The translations under genes were made by a program, and so were the position numbers. 55,525 bases of DNA from an uncultured Aquimarina sp. (lineage in GTDB: Bacteria > Bacteroidota > Bacteroidia > Flavobacteriales > Flavobacteriaceae). The stretch is taken from contig CANMML010000026.1 of the NCBI GenBank assembly GCA_947499005.1, positions 1 through 55,525 on the forward strand, written 5' to 3'. Of the stretch, positions 26,711 to 36,613 are shown one piece after another. Positions within the stretch are counted from its first letter, which is position 1. Every line of letters begins with the position of its first letter. Under the pieces are notes generated by a model. The model worked only from the letters and a program-made list of their open reading frames with translations, searched no databases and was not told the origin of the DNA.

Positions 26711-27499
26711 ATGAAGCCAACTGTAAAGACTATTGATGATGTTGTTAGAGAACTAGAAATGATCATCACCAATTCTGAATTGAGAAAGAGTCCAAGAGGT
26801 TATTTTGCTGGACTTTATAGAAGAGTTACTTTAGAAATACAAAAAGGAGTAGAGGAAACAGATCCAGAAAAACAGATATTTCAAGATAATGCAAGGATGG
26901 CTGCATTGGATGTAGTTTTCGCTGATCGTTATATCGAAGCGTTCTATGGTTTTAAGAAAAGCGAAAAGATTTCAGATTCTTGGCAATTGCCCTTTGTATA
27001 TTCTCGAGAATATTGGCCAATAGTGTTACAGCACCTTTTGTTAGGAATGAATGCACATATTAATTTGGATTTAGGTATTGCTGCAGCCGAAATAATGCAA
27101 GGGAAAGATATTGAGGATTTACATGATGATTTTAATAAAATCAATGAAGTGCTTTCTTCTTTAGTTGGTGAAGTAGAAAAAGACTTAACGAAGATTTGGC
27201 CAGGTTTAAAACGTATCTTAAAATGGACTAAAAAGATTGATGATTTTCTTATTGATTTTAGTATGAAAGCAGCCCGAGATGGAGCCTGGGATTTTGCTTG
27301 TGAACTTTCAGAAACTCCTAGGGAGTTATGGGCAGCTAAAATTGAAGAAAGAGATCAAAAAGTAACAGAAACGGCTAAACTTATTACCCATCCAGGGCGT
27401 TTAGTTGGTTTTATTTTTAAAATTATTAGAATTTTTGAAAAAGGAACAGTTGAGGATAAAATTAGTTATATGACTAAAGTGAGACTTAGCGAAGAATAA
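26711..27499 (+). CDS. DUF5995-like protein
   Basis: 262 aa, all-helical cytosolic protein with no signal peptide. The central segment WPIVLQHLLLGMNAHINLDL (about residues 98-117) with its conserved His/Asn pair is the hallmark of DUF5995, whose function is not established. A His-rich helical core suggests metal binding, by inference. It ends 7 nt from the convergent priA stop. Confidence 0.65.
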   Translation: MKPTVKTIDDVVRELEMIITNSELRKSPRGYFAGLYRRVTLEIQKGVEETDPEKQIFQDNARMAALDVVFADRYIEAFYGFKKSEKISDSWQLPFVYSREYWPIVLQHLLLGMNAHINLDLGIAAAEIMQGKDIEDLHDDFNKINEVLSSLVGEVEKDLTKIWPGLKRILKWTKKIDDFLIDFSMKAARDGAWDFACELSETPRELWAAKIEERDQKVTETAKLITHPGRLVGFIFKIIRIFEKGTVEDKISYMTKVRLSEE

Positions 27500-27506
27500 T
27501 GTAAGC

Positions 27507-29954
27507 CTAAGTGTGATCAACATGTACAGCAATACGAACCCCTGAAAAGGTTTTTATACTTTCAAATGAAGTTTGTTGTTTTCTTATAAAAGCTTTCACT
27601 TTCTTTAAGTCATAAGACTTAGGGATTTTTAACAAAACATTCTTGTTGTATTGATTTCGTACACGTGCGATAGCTGGATATTCTGGGCCTAATACATTTT
27701 CATTGAAACCTTGTCTTAAAGCTTTGGCAAACCAATCACTAGCATCGTTTACTTTATTGAAGTCTCTATGTTTAAGAGTAAAACGAATCATACGAACAAA
27801 AGGAGCGTATTTGTGCTGTTTTCGCTCCTCTAATTGATCTTTATACATGTTTTTATAATTCCCAACACTAACTTGCTGTAAAATTTGATGTAAGGGATTG
27901 TATGTTTGAATTAATACCAACCCTTTTTTAGAGGATCTGCCAGCCCTTCCCGATACCTGAGATAATAATTGATATGTTTTTTCTTGAGCACGATAATCAG
28001 GGAAAAATAGTTGAGCATCTGCATTCATAACACCAACCAACGTAACATTTTTAAAATCAAATCCTTTAGCAATCATTTGTGTACCCACTAAGATGTCTAT
28101 TTCTTTTTCTTGGAATTGGCTAATGATTTTTTGTACGCCATATTTGCCACGAGTGCTATCTTGATCCATTCGAGCTATAGAAGCTTTTGGGAATAAACCT
28201 TTTAGTTCTTCTTCAATTTGTTCTGTACCAAAACCTTTAGTAGATAGCTTGTCACTACCACAAGATCGACAAAGTGTTTGTTCTGCTATTTGGTAGCCAC
28301 AGTAATGACAACGTAATTGCTTTGTGTATTTATGATAGGTAAGGCTTACATCGCAGTGTACGCATTGAGGAATGTATCCACAAGTAGTACAGTCTTGGAT
28401 AGATGAAAACCCTCTTTTGTTTTGAAAGATGATTACTTGCTCCTTTTGGATTAATCGCTCTTCAATAGATTCACGTAGAGAATCACTAAAATGCCCCTTC
28501 ATTAAACGCTTTTTTTGCTTCTCTTTAAGATCAATTAAATTGATTTCGGGAAGTAAAAAACCTTTATGCCTTTTGTTTAAATAAACCAATCCATATTTTC
28601 CAGATGAAGCATTATAATAAGTCTCTACAGATGGAGTAGCAGATCCTAATAGTACTTTCGCATTGGATAAATTTCCTAGTGCAATTGCAGCATCTCTACC
28701 ATGGTATCGAGGAGCAGGATCATATTGTTTATAGCTGCTTTCGTGTGATTCATCTACTATAATTAACCCTAAATGAGAGAAGGGTAAAAATAAAGAAGAC
28801 CGTACTCCTATAATCAACTGAGGTTGATCTCTGTTTTTTAATATTTTATTGTAAGCTTCTACACGTTCGTTGGCCGAATATTTTGAATGATATACTACTA
28901 GATAATCACCAAAATATATTTGTAAACGACTAATTAATTGCGCAGAAAGTGCAATTTCGGGTAATAGAAATAAGACTTGCTTTTTTTGTATTAATTGTTC
29001 CGAAATAAGCTTGATGTAAATTTCAGTTTTTCCAGATGCAGTAATGCCATGAAGTAAGCAAACCTTCTTTTCTATAAAACTTTGCTTTATTTCTTGTAAC
29101 GCAACTTCCTGTATTTCGGATAGACTAATTTCCCTTGAGTCTTGAGCTCCTGTAAAATGAACTCGATCAACTTGTAGGCTATCTAAAATAAGGATTTCTT
29201 TTTTAACTAAAGATTTAAGGCTGGCACTTGTAGCTTTGGCTTCTTTTAATAGAGCAGTACTTTTTATATTAGGTAAACGCGCTTTTAAATTGAAAAATTG
29301 AAGCAATACATCTCGTTGTTTAGGAGCATTCTTTAAGCTGTCAAGAATTTCAGGCAATTGTGCTTCTTGTATGTTTGGGTGAAGCAATACCATTTTTTCA
29401 ATTTTTGGAGTATACTTTTCCTCAACATATTCATCAACGGTAATCTGTTGCTTTTCAAAAAGACTTTTTATAATGGGCAGTACATTTTTCTTATTTAAAA
29501 TTTTACTGACTTCTTCAATTTTTAAGCTGCTTTTAAATTGTAAAGCTTCTAATAATAAGAATTCATCATCGGATACCTCTATAGCATCATTTTCTTCGGA
29601 TGTTTTTTTCTTAATTATCGTTTCCCCCTGAAGTAGTAATATCGATGGGAGTGAGGCTTTAAAAACGTCTCCTAGTTGACACATATAATAAGTAGCAATC
29701 CAGTGCCAAAATCGTAATTGAGATTCTAATACTAAAGGAGTCTCATCAATAATGCTATCAATATCCTTTGCTTCGTAAATTAATGGTGCGGTATCATGAA
29801 TTTTTAGCACAATACCTGTCACTAATTTGCTTTTACCAAATGGAACAGATAGACGCATTCCCAATTGTAAAAAACTAGACTCAGTTTCATTGATACGATA
29901 AGTGAATGTGTTTTTTAGAGGTAATGGAAGTAATACGTCTACGAAATATGCCAT
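27507..29954 (-). CDS. priA: Primosomal protein N' (replication restart helicase)
   Basis: 815 aa. N-terminal 3'-DNA-end-binding domain (VLLPLPLKNTFTYRI), a helicase core with Walker A GITASGKTE (about residue 310) and a DESHE Walker B, and eight zinc-binding Cys in four CxxC pairs (CTTC, CVHC, CHYC, CRSC). The C-terminal helicase motifs include QVSGRAGR. PriA reloads the replisome at stalled forks. Complete. Confidence 0.95.
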   Translation of the reverse strand: MAYFVDVLLPLPLKNTFTYRINETESSFLQLGMRLSVPFGKSKLVTGIVLKIHDTAPLIYEAKDIDSIIDETPLVLESQLRFWHWIATYYMCQLGDVFKASLPSILLLQGETIIKKKTSEENDAIEVSDDEFLLLEALQFKSSLKIEEVSKILNKKNVLPIIKSLFEKQQITVDEYVEEKYTPKIEKMVLLHPNIQEAQLPEILDSLKNAPKQRDVLLQFFNLKARLPNIKSTALLKEAKATSASLKSLVKKEILILDSLQVDRVHFTGAQDSREISLSEIQEVALQEIKQSFIEKKVCLLHGITASGKTEIYIKLISEQLIQKKQVLFLLPEIALSAQLISRLQIYFGDYLVVYHSKYSANERVEAYNKILKNRDQPQLIIGVRSSLFLPFSHLGLIIVDESHESSYKQYDPAPRYHGRDAAIALGNLSNAKVLLGSATPSVETYYNASSGKYGLVYLNKRHKGFLLPEINLIDLKEKQKKRLMKGHFSDSLRESIEERLIQKEQVIIFQNKRGFSSIQDCTTCGYIPQCVHCDVSLTYHKYTKQLRCHYCGYQIAEQTLCRSCGSDKLSTKGFGTEQIEEELKGLFPKASIARMDQDSTRGKYGVQKIISQFQEKEIDILVGTQMIAKGFDFKNVTLVGVMNADAQLFFPDYRAQEKTYQLLSQVSGRAGRSSKKGLVLIQTYNPLHQILQQVSVGNYKNMYKDQLEERKQHKYAPFVRMIRFTLKHRDFNKVNDASDWFAKALRQGFNENVLGPEYPAIARVRNQYNKNVLLKIPKSYDLKKVKAFIRKQQTSFESIKTFSGVRIAVHVDHT

Positions 29955-30033
29955 ATAGTATTAGAGTATTCCCTTGTGGGGATCATAGGGGTGTTTTAAG
30001 TAGATACTAAAAATAAGACTTATTTGTGGAAAT

Positions 30034-30771
30034 TTAAGATTTGGTTTTACCTTCCTTTTCTTCCTTTTTTCGATTACGCTTTTTGTATAGTGGTAAATAA
30101 TAGCTGACAAAGTAACTAAAACCAGCAGCAAATTCCGAAGCATCATTTGTTCTTCCAAAGCCAGGGATGAAAAAATTATCAAATCCTTCTGGTTTTTGTT
30201 CAGCAACTAATCGTCTAACAGATACAGAGAATCCAATGAAAAAATTATTTAAAACTTCTGCTTTTATTCCTGTAACAAACTCTACCCAATGCGCCGTTAA
30301 GCCATCCGAAGATAAATTACTAATGCGATTAGGGTTCGAAAAAAAATCATCTTGCTGAATGATATTAAAACTATTCAAACGTTGGTCAAAAGTAGAGAAC
30401 CCATAACGAAACCCTGTAAATATTAGATTTCGCATTCCGATAAGATTTTTATAAGCATTAAAGTCCCCTCCGATACGTATAAAACTTCCTTTAGTATTAC
30501 TATTGATCGCATCCTCGGCTAGCGTACGATTTTCATTACCAAGTTCTCCTGCCAAGTACCATTTTTTTGTCAATCGGTAATCAGCATTGATTTCAAAACC
30601 TTTGTAGTTGGAATTAGTAGCAGTGGTAATTAATTTGTTTAAATCTATACCAACACGTAGGCCATATGTATTATTAAGTCGTTTGTTGTTTACAATAGTA
30701 TCTTGTACTTGCGCATTTGCTGCGAAAGCAAAAAAACTAATGAAACAACAATAAATGACGATCTTCTTCAT
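30034..30771 (-). CDS. DUF6048 family outer-membrane-type protein
   Basis: 245 aa. The signal peptide ends near FAANAQVQ; the mature part has alternating beta-strands (NTYGLRVGIDLNKLI, NYKGFEINADYRLTKKWYLA) and a Lys-rich C-terminal tail (RKKEEKEGK). It looks like a small outer-membrane barrel. Its start overlaps the end of the DUF6452 gene by 35 nt, a pair conserved in flavobacteria. Function unknown. Confidence 0.7.
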   Translation of the reverse strand: MKKIVIYCCFISFFAFAANAQVQDTIVNNKRLNNTYGLRVGIDLNKLITTATNSNYKGFEINADYRLTKKWYLAGELGNENRTLAEDAINSNTKGSFIRIGGDFNAYKNLIGMRNLIFTGFRYGFSTFDQRLNSFNIIQQDDFFSNPNRISNLSSDGLTAHWVEFVTGIKAEVLNNFFIGFSVSVRRLVAEQKPEGFDNFFIPGFGRTNDASEFAAGFSYFVSYYLPLYKKRNRKKEEKEGKTKS

Positions 30772-31312
30772 CTCTAATGGTTGTGTTTAAAATTTGAAAT
30801 CTACTCATCCAGACATTGGTTCTTAGATCAACAGAAAGCTCATCAAAAATAGTTTGAAATCCACAGGCCCTATTGATGAAATTATTTATTCTAGTATAAT
30901 TAAATACAATGGTGTCAGTTTCAACCAAACTAGCATCTTCATTTCCGAAATTACGGGTAAATGTAAATGTAAGTTCATCTTCTAAGGTGCTCAAAGGAAG
31001 TGATAATGCCGTTACAGAAGGACTAGAAATAGTCATAGTTCCATCACCGTTTTCTATAGTATCAATTTCAGTGAAAAATCTGTTTTCTTCACTGTCAGGG
31101 TTGTCTTTATCTACAATCAATTTAACAGCTAACGATTCCACTTCTTTTACCAACGTATCGGTATTGTTAGGGTCTTCATCTATGAAATTAATAATCAATC
31201 GAGGAGTCACCTCAATAGCATCGCAGATATCGTCCCTTTGACAGTTAACACTAAACAAGAGTGTAAAGAAAACACTTATAGGAATAAGGTAATTGGAAAA
31301 GAGTCTTTTCAT
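30737..31312 (-). CDS. DUF6452 family lipoprotein
   Basis: 191 aa. The signal peptide ends in a lipobox, FSVNC (Cys24), followed by RDDICDAIEVTPRLIINF. The mature part is beta-rich. It lies upstream of, and overlaps, the DUF6048 gene; the two probably work together at the outer membrane. Seven nt downstream of rlmD, so it may belong to the same transcript. Confidence 0.75.
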   Translation of the reverse strand: MKRLFSNYLIPISVFFTLLFSVNCQRDDICDAIEVTPRLIINFIDEDPNNTDTLVKEVESLAVKLIVDKDNPDSEENRFFTEIDTIENGDGTMTISSPSVTALSLPLSTLEDELTFTFTRNFGNEDASLVETDTIVFNYTRINNFINRACGFQTIFDELSVDLRTNVWMSRFQILNTTIRDEEDRHLLLFH

Positions 31313-31318
31313 ATTGAT

Positions 31319-32728
31319 TTAACGTAGTTCTAAAAGTACAACATTTTCTACATGATGCGTTTGCGGGAACATATCTACTGCTTGAGACTTAATTACTTTG
31401 TATGTCTCATCTAATAACGCTAAATCTCTTGCTTGTGTGGCACTATTACAACTAACATAGACAATCCTTTTTGAACGAATAGCTAATAATTGTGCAACTA
31501 CATCTTTATGCATTCCATCTCTTGGAGGATCTGTGATGACAACATCTGGGATACCATGCTCTGCTATAAAGCCGGCAGTAAAGACTTTTTTCATGTCACC
31601 AACATAGAATTCTACATTGCCTATATTGTTATTCTGTGCATTTACTTTGGCATCTTCTATAGCTTCGGGAACCGATTCTACGCCAATAACTTTTTTGGCT
31701 TTTTTAGCTACAAATTGTGCAATTGTTCCTGTTCCTGTATATAAATCATATACAAGCTCTTCTCCAGTAAGTCCTGCAAACTCCCTTGTAATTTTGTATA
31801 ATTCGTATGCTTGTGCAGCATTAGTTTGGTAAAAAGACTTAGCATTTATTTTAAAACGAAGCCCTTCCATTTCTTCTTCAATAAAGTCTTGTCCGTGATA
31901 GCAAATTACTTCTTGATCATAGATGGTATCATTTCCTTTAGAATTGATTACATATTGAAGTGAAGTTACTTCTGGGAATTCAGTTTTTATAAATTCCATT
32001 AATGATTTTATAGCTTCATCATCGCGGTAAAAGAATTGTACTAATACCATAAATTGACCATTCGAAGAAGTACGAATCATCAATGTTCTCAACAAGCCTT
32101 CTTGATTTCTAGTATTGAAAAAAGGAAGTTCGTTTTTAACCGCAAATTCTCTAACAGCTAATCGAATAGAATTACTAGGCTCTGCTTGTAAGTGGCATTC
32201 ATTTAGATTTAAAATTTTGTCCCACATTCCAGGGATATGAAATCCAAGAGCATTTCGGTCTTCAATATTATCTCCACTTTTAATTTCATCTAAAGATAAC
32301 CAACGGCTATCGCTAAATGAAAATTCCATTTTATTACGATAGAAATATTGTTCTTGAGATTTAGAAATAGGAATAATTTCTTCAATATCTATTTTTCCTA
32401 TACGGTTTAAGTTGTTTAATACTTCTTGCTCTTTGTAAAAAAGTTGATGTTCATATCCCATGGATTGCCACTTGCATCCTCCACATACACCAAAATGCTC
32501 ACATTTTGGTTCTGTTCTCTTTTCAGAATATGATTTGATAGCCATTACTTTTCCTTCGTAATAAGCTTTTCTTTTTTTATAAACTTGTATATCTGCAATA
32601 TCCCCAGGAATGGCATTTGTCAAAAGAATGACTTTTCCATCTGGAGCTTTTGCGATACTCTTTCCTTTGGCTCCTGCACCTGTTACCTCAATGTTTTCAA
32701 AAAAAGGTTTTACTTTCTTTCTTCCCAT
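31319..32728 (-). CDS. rlmD: 23S rRNA (uracil-C5)-methyltransferase
   Basis: 469 aa. N-terminal TRAM-like domain (KGKSIAKAPDGKVILLTN), a [4Fe-4S] cluster motif CEHFGVCGGCKW (about 76-87), SAM-binding YDLYTGTGTIAQF, DPPRDGMH, and the catalytic VYVSCNSAT Cys. It methylates U1939 (E. coli numbering); RlmC- or TrmA-type specificity cannot be fully excluded. Heads the rlmD-DUF6452-DUF6048 run. Confidence 0.9.
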   Translation of the reverse strand: MGRKKVKPFFENIEVTGAGAKGKSIAKAPDGKVILLTNAIPGDIADIQVYKKRKAYYEGKVMAIKSYSEKRTEPKCEHFGVCGGCKWQSMGYEHQLFYKEQEVLNNLNRIGKIDIEEIIPISKSQEQYFYRNKMEFSFSDSRWLSLDEIKSGDNIEDRNALGFHIPGMWDKILNLNECHLQAEPSNSIRLAVREFAVKNELPFFNTRNQEGLLRTLMIRTSSNGQFMVLVQFFYRDDEAIKSLMEFIKTEFPEVTSLQYVINSKGNDTIYDQEVICYHGQDFIEEEMEGLRFKINAKSFYQTNAAQAYELYKITREFAGLTGEELVYDLYTGTGTIAQFVAKKAKKVIGVESVPEAIEDAKVNAQNNNIGNVEFYVGDMKKVFTAGFIAEHGIPDVVITDPPRDGMHKDVVAQLLAIRSKRIVYVSCNSATQARDLALLDETYKVIKSQAVDMFPQTHHVENVVLLELR

Positions 32729-32776
32729 AGCGCAAAAATAGACTTTTTAGTACTAAAATGTAGTATTTTTGAACTC

Positions 32777-32965
32777 ATGAAATCGTGGAAATATATAACC
32801 TTGTTATTAGGAATCATTTTAGTGTTTTTTGGAGACTCGTTTGGAGAGATAGGGGAGTACTTAAAAATAGTAGGAATAGTATTGTTGATGTATACGTTAT
32901 ATCGTATTTCCTCGGGTTTGACTTCTAAAAATAAAAATTCGGATTCTGATAATCTTAGGTTGTAG
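32777..32965 (+). CDS. Small two-helix membrane protein
   Basis: 62 aa from ATG 32777 (MKSWKYITLLLGIILVFFGD). The longer frame upstream is antisense to rlmD. Two transmembrane helices (about 6-18 and 29-45) and a polar Lys/Asp/Ser tail. It is followed by the Smr gene after 1 nt, so they are co-transcribed. No family recognised. Confidence 0.6.
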   Translation: MKSWKYITLLLGIILVFFGDSFGEIGEYLKIVGIVLLMYTLYRISSGLTSKNKNSDSDNLRL

Positions 32966-32966
32966 T

Positions 32967-33521
32967 ATGAAGTTTAATATTGGGGATCATGTATTTACCG
33001 TAGATGATGATTTAAAAGGGGAAATAGTTAGGATTGAAGGCAGTACTTGTTTTTTACTTTCTGAAGATGGCTTTGAAATAGCTTACAATGCTTCTGAATT
33101 AGTGAAAGATACCAGTAAAAATGAGCGTTTAGACTTTTCTAGAAATTTCAATTCTTTTTTAGGTGAAAATTCAAATGAAAGAAAGAAGCCTTCTAAAAAT
33201 ATGCTTCCCGTCAAAAAGAAGAAGGAACAGCCTCCTATGGAAGTAGACCTTCATATTCATAAGCTCATTAAAAATCAAAAGGGATTATCTAATTTCGATA
33301 TGCTGAATATACAGATGGATACAGCTAAAAGACAATTTGATTTTGCCGTATCTAAGCGTATCTCTAGAGTCGTTTTTATCCATGGTGTAGGGGCAGGTGT
33401 TCTAAAAGCAGAACTTCAATACTTTTTTCAAAAATATGACAACATTCAAGTTCGTGATGCTGACTACAAAAAGTATGGGGTAGGAGCGATGGAAATATAC
33501 ATTACTCAAAAAGCGATGTAG
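32967..33521 (+). CDS. Smr-domain protein (DUF2027-Smr)
   Basis: 184 aa. N-terminal KOW/DUF2027-like half (FNIGDHVFTVDDDLKGEIV) and a C-terminal Smr domain: VDLHIHKLI (about residue 92) and VFIHGVGAGVLKAEL (about 141-155). Smr domains are nucleases acting on branched DNA or on mRNA at stalled ribosomes; the substrate here is unknown. Not a MutS2: the ATPase is absent. Confidence 0.85.
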   Translation: MKFNIGDHVFTVDDDLKGEIVRIEGSTCFLLSEDGFEIAYNASELVKDTSKNERLDFSRNFNSFLGENSNERKKPSKNMLPVKKKKEQPPMEVDLHIHKLIKNQKGLSNFDMLNIQMDTAKRQFDFAVSKRISRVVFIHGVGAGVLKAELQYFFQKYDNIQVRDADYKKYGVGAMEIYITQKAM

Positions 33522-33531
33522 TATTTAGTTT

Positions 33532-33574
33532 AAAATACACCTGACTGATCTCACAATTCGGTGTTATTTTTTTG
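33532..33574. terminator. Probable intrinsic terminator
   Basis: AAAATACACC pairs with GGTGTTATTTT (one bulge) and is followed by T7, between the convergent Smr and lipoprotein genes. Confidence 0.45.
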
Positions 33575-33640
33575 ATTGACTTTAATGAAACCTTTGATTA
33601 ATACCAGAGGTGATACAGTAACTAGGATAATTTTTATTAG

Positions 33641-34699
33641 TTAGTTTGACAGGTCAAGTTCACTGCGTCTAAGGTTTCTTAACACTTTAGTGTAACTAGC
33701 AGTAGTTTCTCCAAAGTCGAAAGCTTCAAGAGTAACAGTACTCGAGTTATTTGTAAGTCCTAAGTTTTCCATTCTTAAGAATGTTCTTGTATTGATGCGG
33801 TAGTCTTGATCTATAATTTGATCATTTTCATTGTTATCTTCAGTAAAAGAGGCTACAAGAAATGCAGGATTTAAATCTCCATCAATAATATTTAATAACG
33901 GATTTACTTGTCCTTCTTTCACTTCATTAAAAGTTTTGATGCCATCTCCATCGTCATCGTCATTCAAATGATCAGGAAGTGGTTCTTCTAACATTCCATT
34001 ACTTTCTAAAGTGAATTTTAAAACACCACCAATAATATCGTCTCCATCAGCATCTTGTCCTATTACAAATTCAAGTAAATCATTGGTTTCTGGATCTCTT
34101 GCCAATTCATTAATCGTCTTTACATTGTCATTGTCATCATCGTCATCTCTGAAATTAGGAATTCCATCATTATCGGTATCAAGAAGCGCATCTAAATCAT
34201 CTTGATCATCGATAGTTAAAAAACTACCTGTAGATGTAATACCTTCTTGTCTGTTTAACAAACCATCACTATCGTCATCTCCGTTAAGCTCAATTTCTAA
34301 TTGAGTAAATAAGATAGCTTCCCCGCGATTACTTATTAATTCATTTTCGAAATTAAAATTTGTAGGAGCAATTGCTTGACAGAATAATTCACTAGCTCTA
34401 ACAGATGATGTATATCTTCTATAGATGACTTCACCACCACTTAACGAGATAGGATTTGGTGTTTGGGCAATACTATCATTATAGATAGAGCTTATTTCTA
34501 AAGTAATGATCTCGTTAGTACTACTTTCTTTGTAGAAAACAGTAGCATTATTACTCGAGTTTCCAGGAGAATCTACAGAACAAAAATCAAACACACCATC
34601 TTCTTGATCGAAGTTGAAGTTGGTTACAACAATATCTCCATCATCACAGCTTACAAAAAGCACTGAAAAACAAAAAAAAGCCAAAAGAATCAATCTCAT
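33641..34699 (-). CDS. Lipoprotein with thrombospondin type-3-like Ca2+ repeats
   Basis: 352 aa. Lipobox LFVSC (Cys19), then DDGDIVVTNF. The middle (about 125-265) has several Asp-rich calcium loops: DDDSDGLLNRQEG, DTDNDGIPNFRDDDDDND, DADGDDIIGG and DDDDGDGIKTFNE. The C-terminus has no sorting domain. Presumably a surface or periplasmic lipoprotein stabilised by calcium. Monocistronic. Confidence 0.75.
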   Translation of the reverse strand: MRLILLAFFCFSVLFVSCDDGDIVVTNFNFDQEDGVFDFCSVDSPGNSSNNATVFYKESSTNEIITLEISSIYNDSIAQTPNPISLSGGEVIYRRYTSSVRASELFCQAIAPTNFNFENELISNRGEAILFTQLEIELNGDDDSDGLLNRQEGITSTGSFLTIDDQDDLDALLDTDNDGIPNFRDDDDDNDNVKTINELARDPETNDLLEFVIGQDADGDDIIGGVLKFTLESNGMLEEPLPDHLNDDDDGDGIKTFNEVKEGQVNPLLNIIDGDLNPAFLVASFTEDNNENDQIIDQDYRINTRTFLRMENLGLTNNSSTVTLEAFDFGETTASYTKVLRNLRRSELDLSN

Positions 34700-34879
34700 A
34701 ATAATAAGTAGTACGTTTGTGCGAAAGTATTAAATTAGTTGATTTCAACCGTTCAAAAATACGAGTTACTTAATTTAATAACGTTTTCGTATATTTTTTG
34801 TGTCATAAAATGACTCAATTATCATGGTTTATAAAATTAATTTTTATTTTGCCCAATAAAAATCACACTAGACAGCGTT

Positions 34880-36577
34880 TTGAAGCATAAAATACTTTTT
34901 TTATTATTTATCGTATCAGCAATTACAAAGATCAATGCTCAGTTGGAATTTTGTAAAGGATTAAAGGGCAATCCTGTATTTGTGGAAAATTTCGGGAAGT
35001 TTACGGTAAAACAAAATGCTAAGCTAATTGGTAAAACCGATTACAAATATTCGGGGAATAAAGCACCCAAAGAAGGTGAGTACACCATAACTTCGAAATT
35101 TGATTATTACCCTTATTGGTTCGAAACAAAGGATCATACCGATATAAGAAGTAAAGGTCAAGCCTTATTGGTGAATGCTAGTGAAAATTACTCATCGACA
35201 CCTTTTTTTAATAGAACCATTCAAGGTTTTTGTAATAGCGGTACTTACGAATTTTCAATATGGGTTTTAAATATTGCTTCTAGTGAAAATTCACCTTGTT
35301 CTGAGCAAGTAGCAGCAGAAGGAGGAATTCCTGTTAATCTTATTTTTGAGATTTGGGATGCCAATGAGACCGAATTATTAAGATCGGGATCAACGGGTCA
35401 AATTTTTAGTGAAGCGGTTCCAAAATGGAAACGTTTTGGTCTTGTTTTTAATTTAGGAAGATCTCAAGAATCGGTAGTCTTAAAAATTAAGAATTATTCG
35501 GAAGGTGGTTGCGGAAATGACTTCGTATTAGATGACATATCATTTACACCATGTGGAGTAGAAACCTTAATTAATAGTAAAAAATATACTAGTGGTTCGA
35601 AGTTTTGTAAAGGTTTACCCAGCGATTTTCAATTAGATTTCGATTATTATAAAACGAACCCTAATGCTAAAGACTTACAGTATCAATGGGAGGTAAGTAG
35701 CGATAGTATCAATTTTAGAAAAATAGGTTTAGCAAATACTTCTTTAGTATATAAAGACACTTTAGGTACAGGAAGACACTTTTTTAGAGCTAAGGTAGGG
35801 AATGACTTGTCGAGTTTAAGTAATAGTACTTGTAATTTATACTCACCATATTTTAAAGTTGAACTATTGGAACAACCTTTACGGCCAAAGATTTTAAACG
35901 GGAAGGACTTTTGTTATGGAGAAACGGTGATTCTAAGTGCAGAAAAGCAAGAAGTAGAATCGCAATTACAATGGTTCGATGAAAAGGAAAATGGAGTATT
36001 ACTAAGTGTTTCAAGAAATTTTTTAGTAGAGAATTTAGATCCTGGTAATTATACCTATTACGTAGGGAGTCACAATAGGCAAACTAAATGTAGTAGTGAA
36101 TTAGTAGAAGTGAGTTTTAAAGTTAATGATGTATTGCCAACGATAGGAGAGGATGAAACTTTTTTAAAGTGTGATTATAGCTATGTTACGCTAGATGCAG
36201 GTTTAGATGAAGTCATTTACACATGGAGCACGCGAGATACTACAAAAACTATTGAAGTCGACAAAGCAGGCAAATATTGGGTAAGTATGCATCCTAAAAA
36301 TAATTCGTACTGTAAATCGGTAAAATACTTTACAGTAAATAATCTTCCTGGTCCTACAATAATGCAAGTAAAACATAGTAAGGAAGACAACAGCCTAAAG
36401 ATTGTAACGTTCGAGGAAGGAGAGTTCGAATATTCGATCAATAGAGGGTATGATTACCAGAAGTCTCCTATTTTTGAAAATATGCCTAATGGGAAATACG
36501 ATTTTCGAGTGATAACTACAGATTCTTGCCAAGCCGAAGGGCCTATCTATCGTTACACGAAATTGAAAGATTATTAG
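34880..36577 (+). CDS. Secreted multi-domain beta-sandwich protein
   Basis: 565 aa. The best start is TTG 34880: it is the only one giving an intact signal peptide (KHKILFLLFIVSAITKINAQ) and no upstream in-frame ATG is visible. A carbohydrate-binding-like domain (about 30-230) ends GNDFVLDDISFTPCG. Ig-like segments follow (LDAGLDEVIYTWS, VDKAGKYWVS). No obvious Por domain, although the beta-rich C-terminus (GKYDFRVITTDSCQAEG) could be a divergent secretion signal. Function unknown. 36 nt before manA. Confidence 0.6.
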   Translation: MKHKILFLLFIVSAITKINAQLEFCKGLKGNPVFVENFGKFTVKQNAKLIGKTDYKYSGNKAPKEGEYTITSKFDYYPYWFETKDHTDIRSKGQALLVNASENYSSTPFFNRTIQGFCNSGTYEFSIWVLNIASSENSPCSEQVAAEGGIPVNLIFEIWDANETELLRSGSTGQIFSEAVPKWKRFGLVFNLGRSQESVVLKIKNYSEGGCGNDFVLDDISFTPCGVETLINSKKYTSGSKFCKGLPSDFQLDFDYYKTNPNAKDLQYQWEVSSDSINFRKIGLANTSLVYKDTLGTGRHFFRAKVGNDLSSLSNSTCNLYSPYFKVELLEQPLRPKILNGKDFCYGETVILSAEKQEVESQLQWFDEKENGVLLSVSRNFLVENLDPGNYTYYVGSHNRQTKCSSELVEVSFKVNDVLPTIGEDETFLKCDYSYVTLDAGLDEVIYTWSTRDTTKTIEVDKAGKYWVSMHPKNNSYCKSVKYFTVNNLPGPTIMQVKHSKEDNSLKIVTFEEGEFEYSINRGYDYQKSPIFENMPNGKYDFRVITTDSCQAEGPIYRYTKLKDY

Positions 36578-36613
36578 AAATATTACATATTTTAGCCAAA
36601 ATTTTTTAATCTA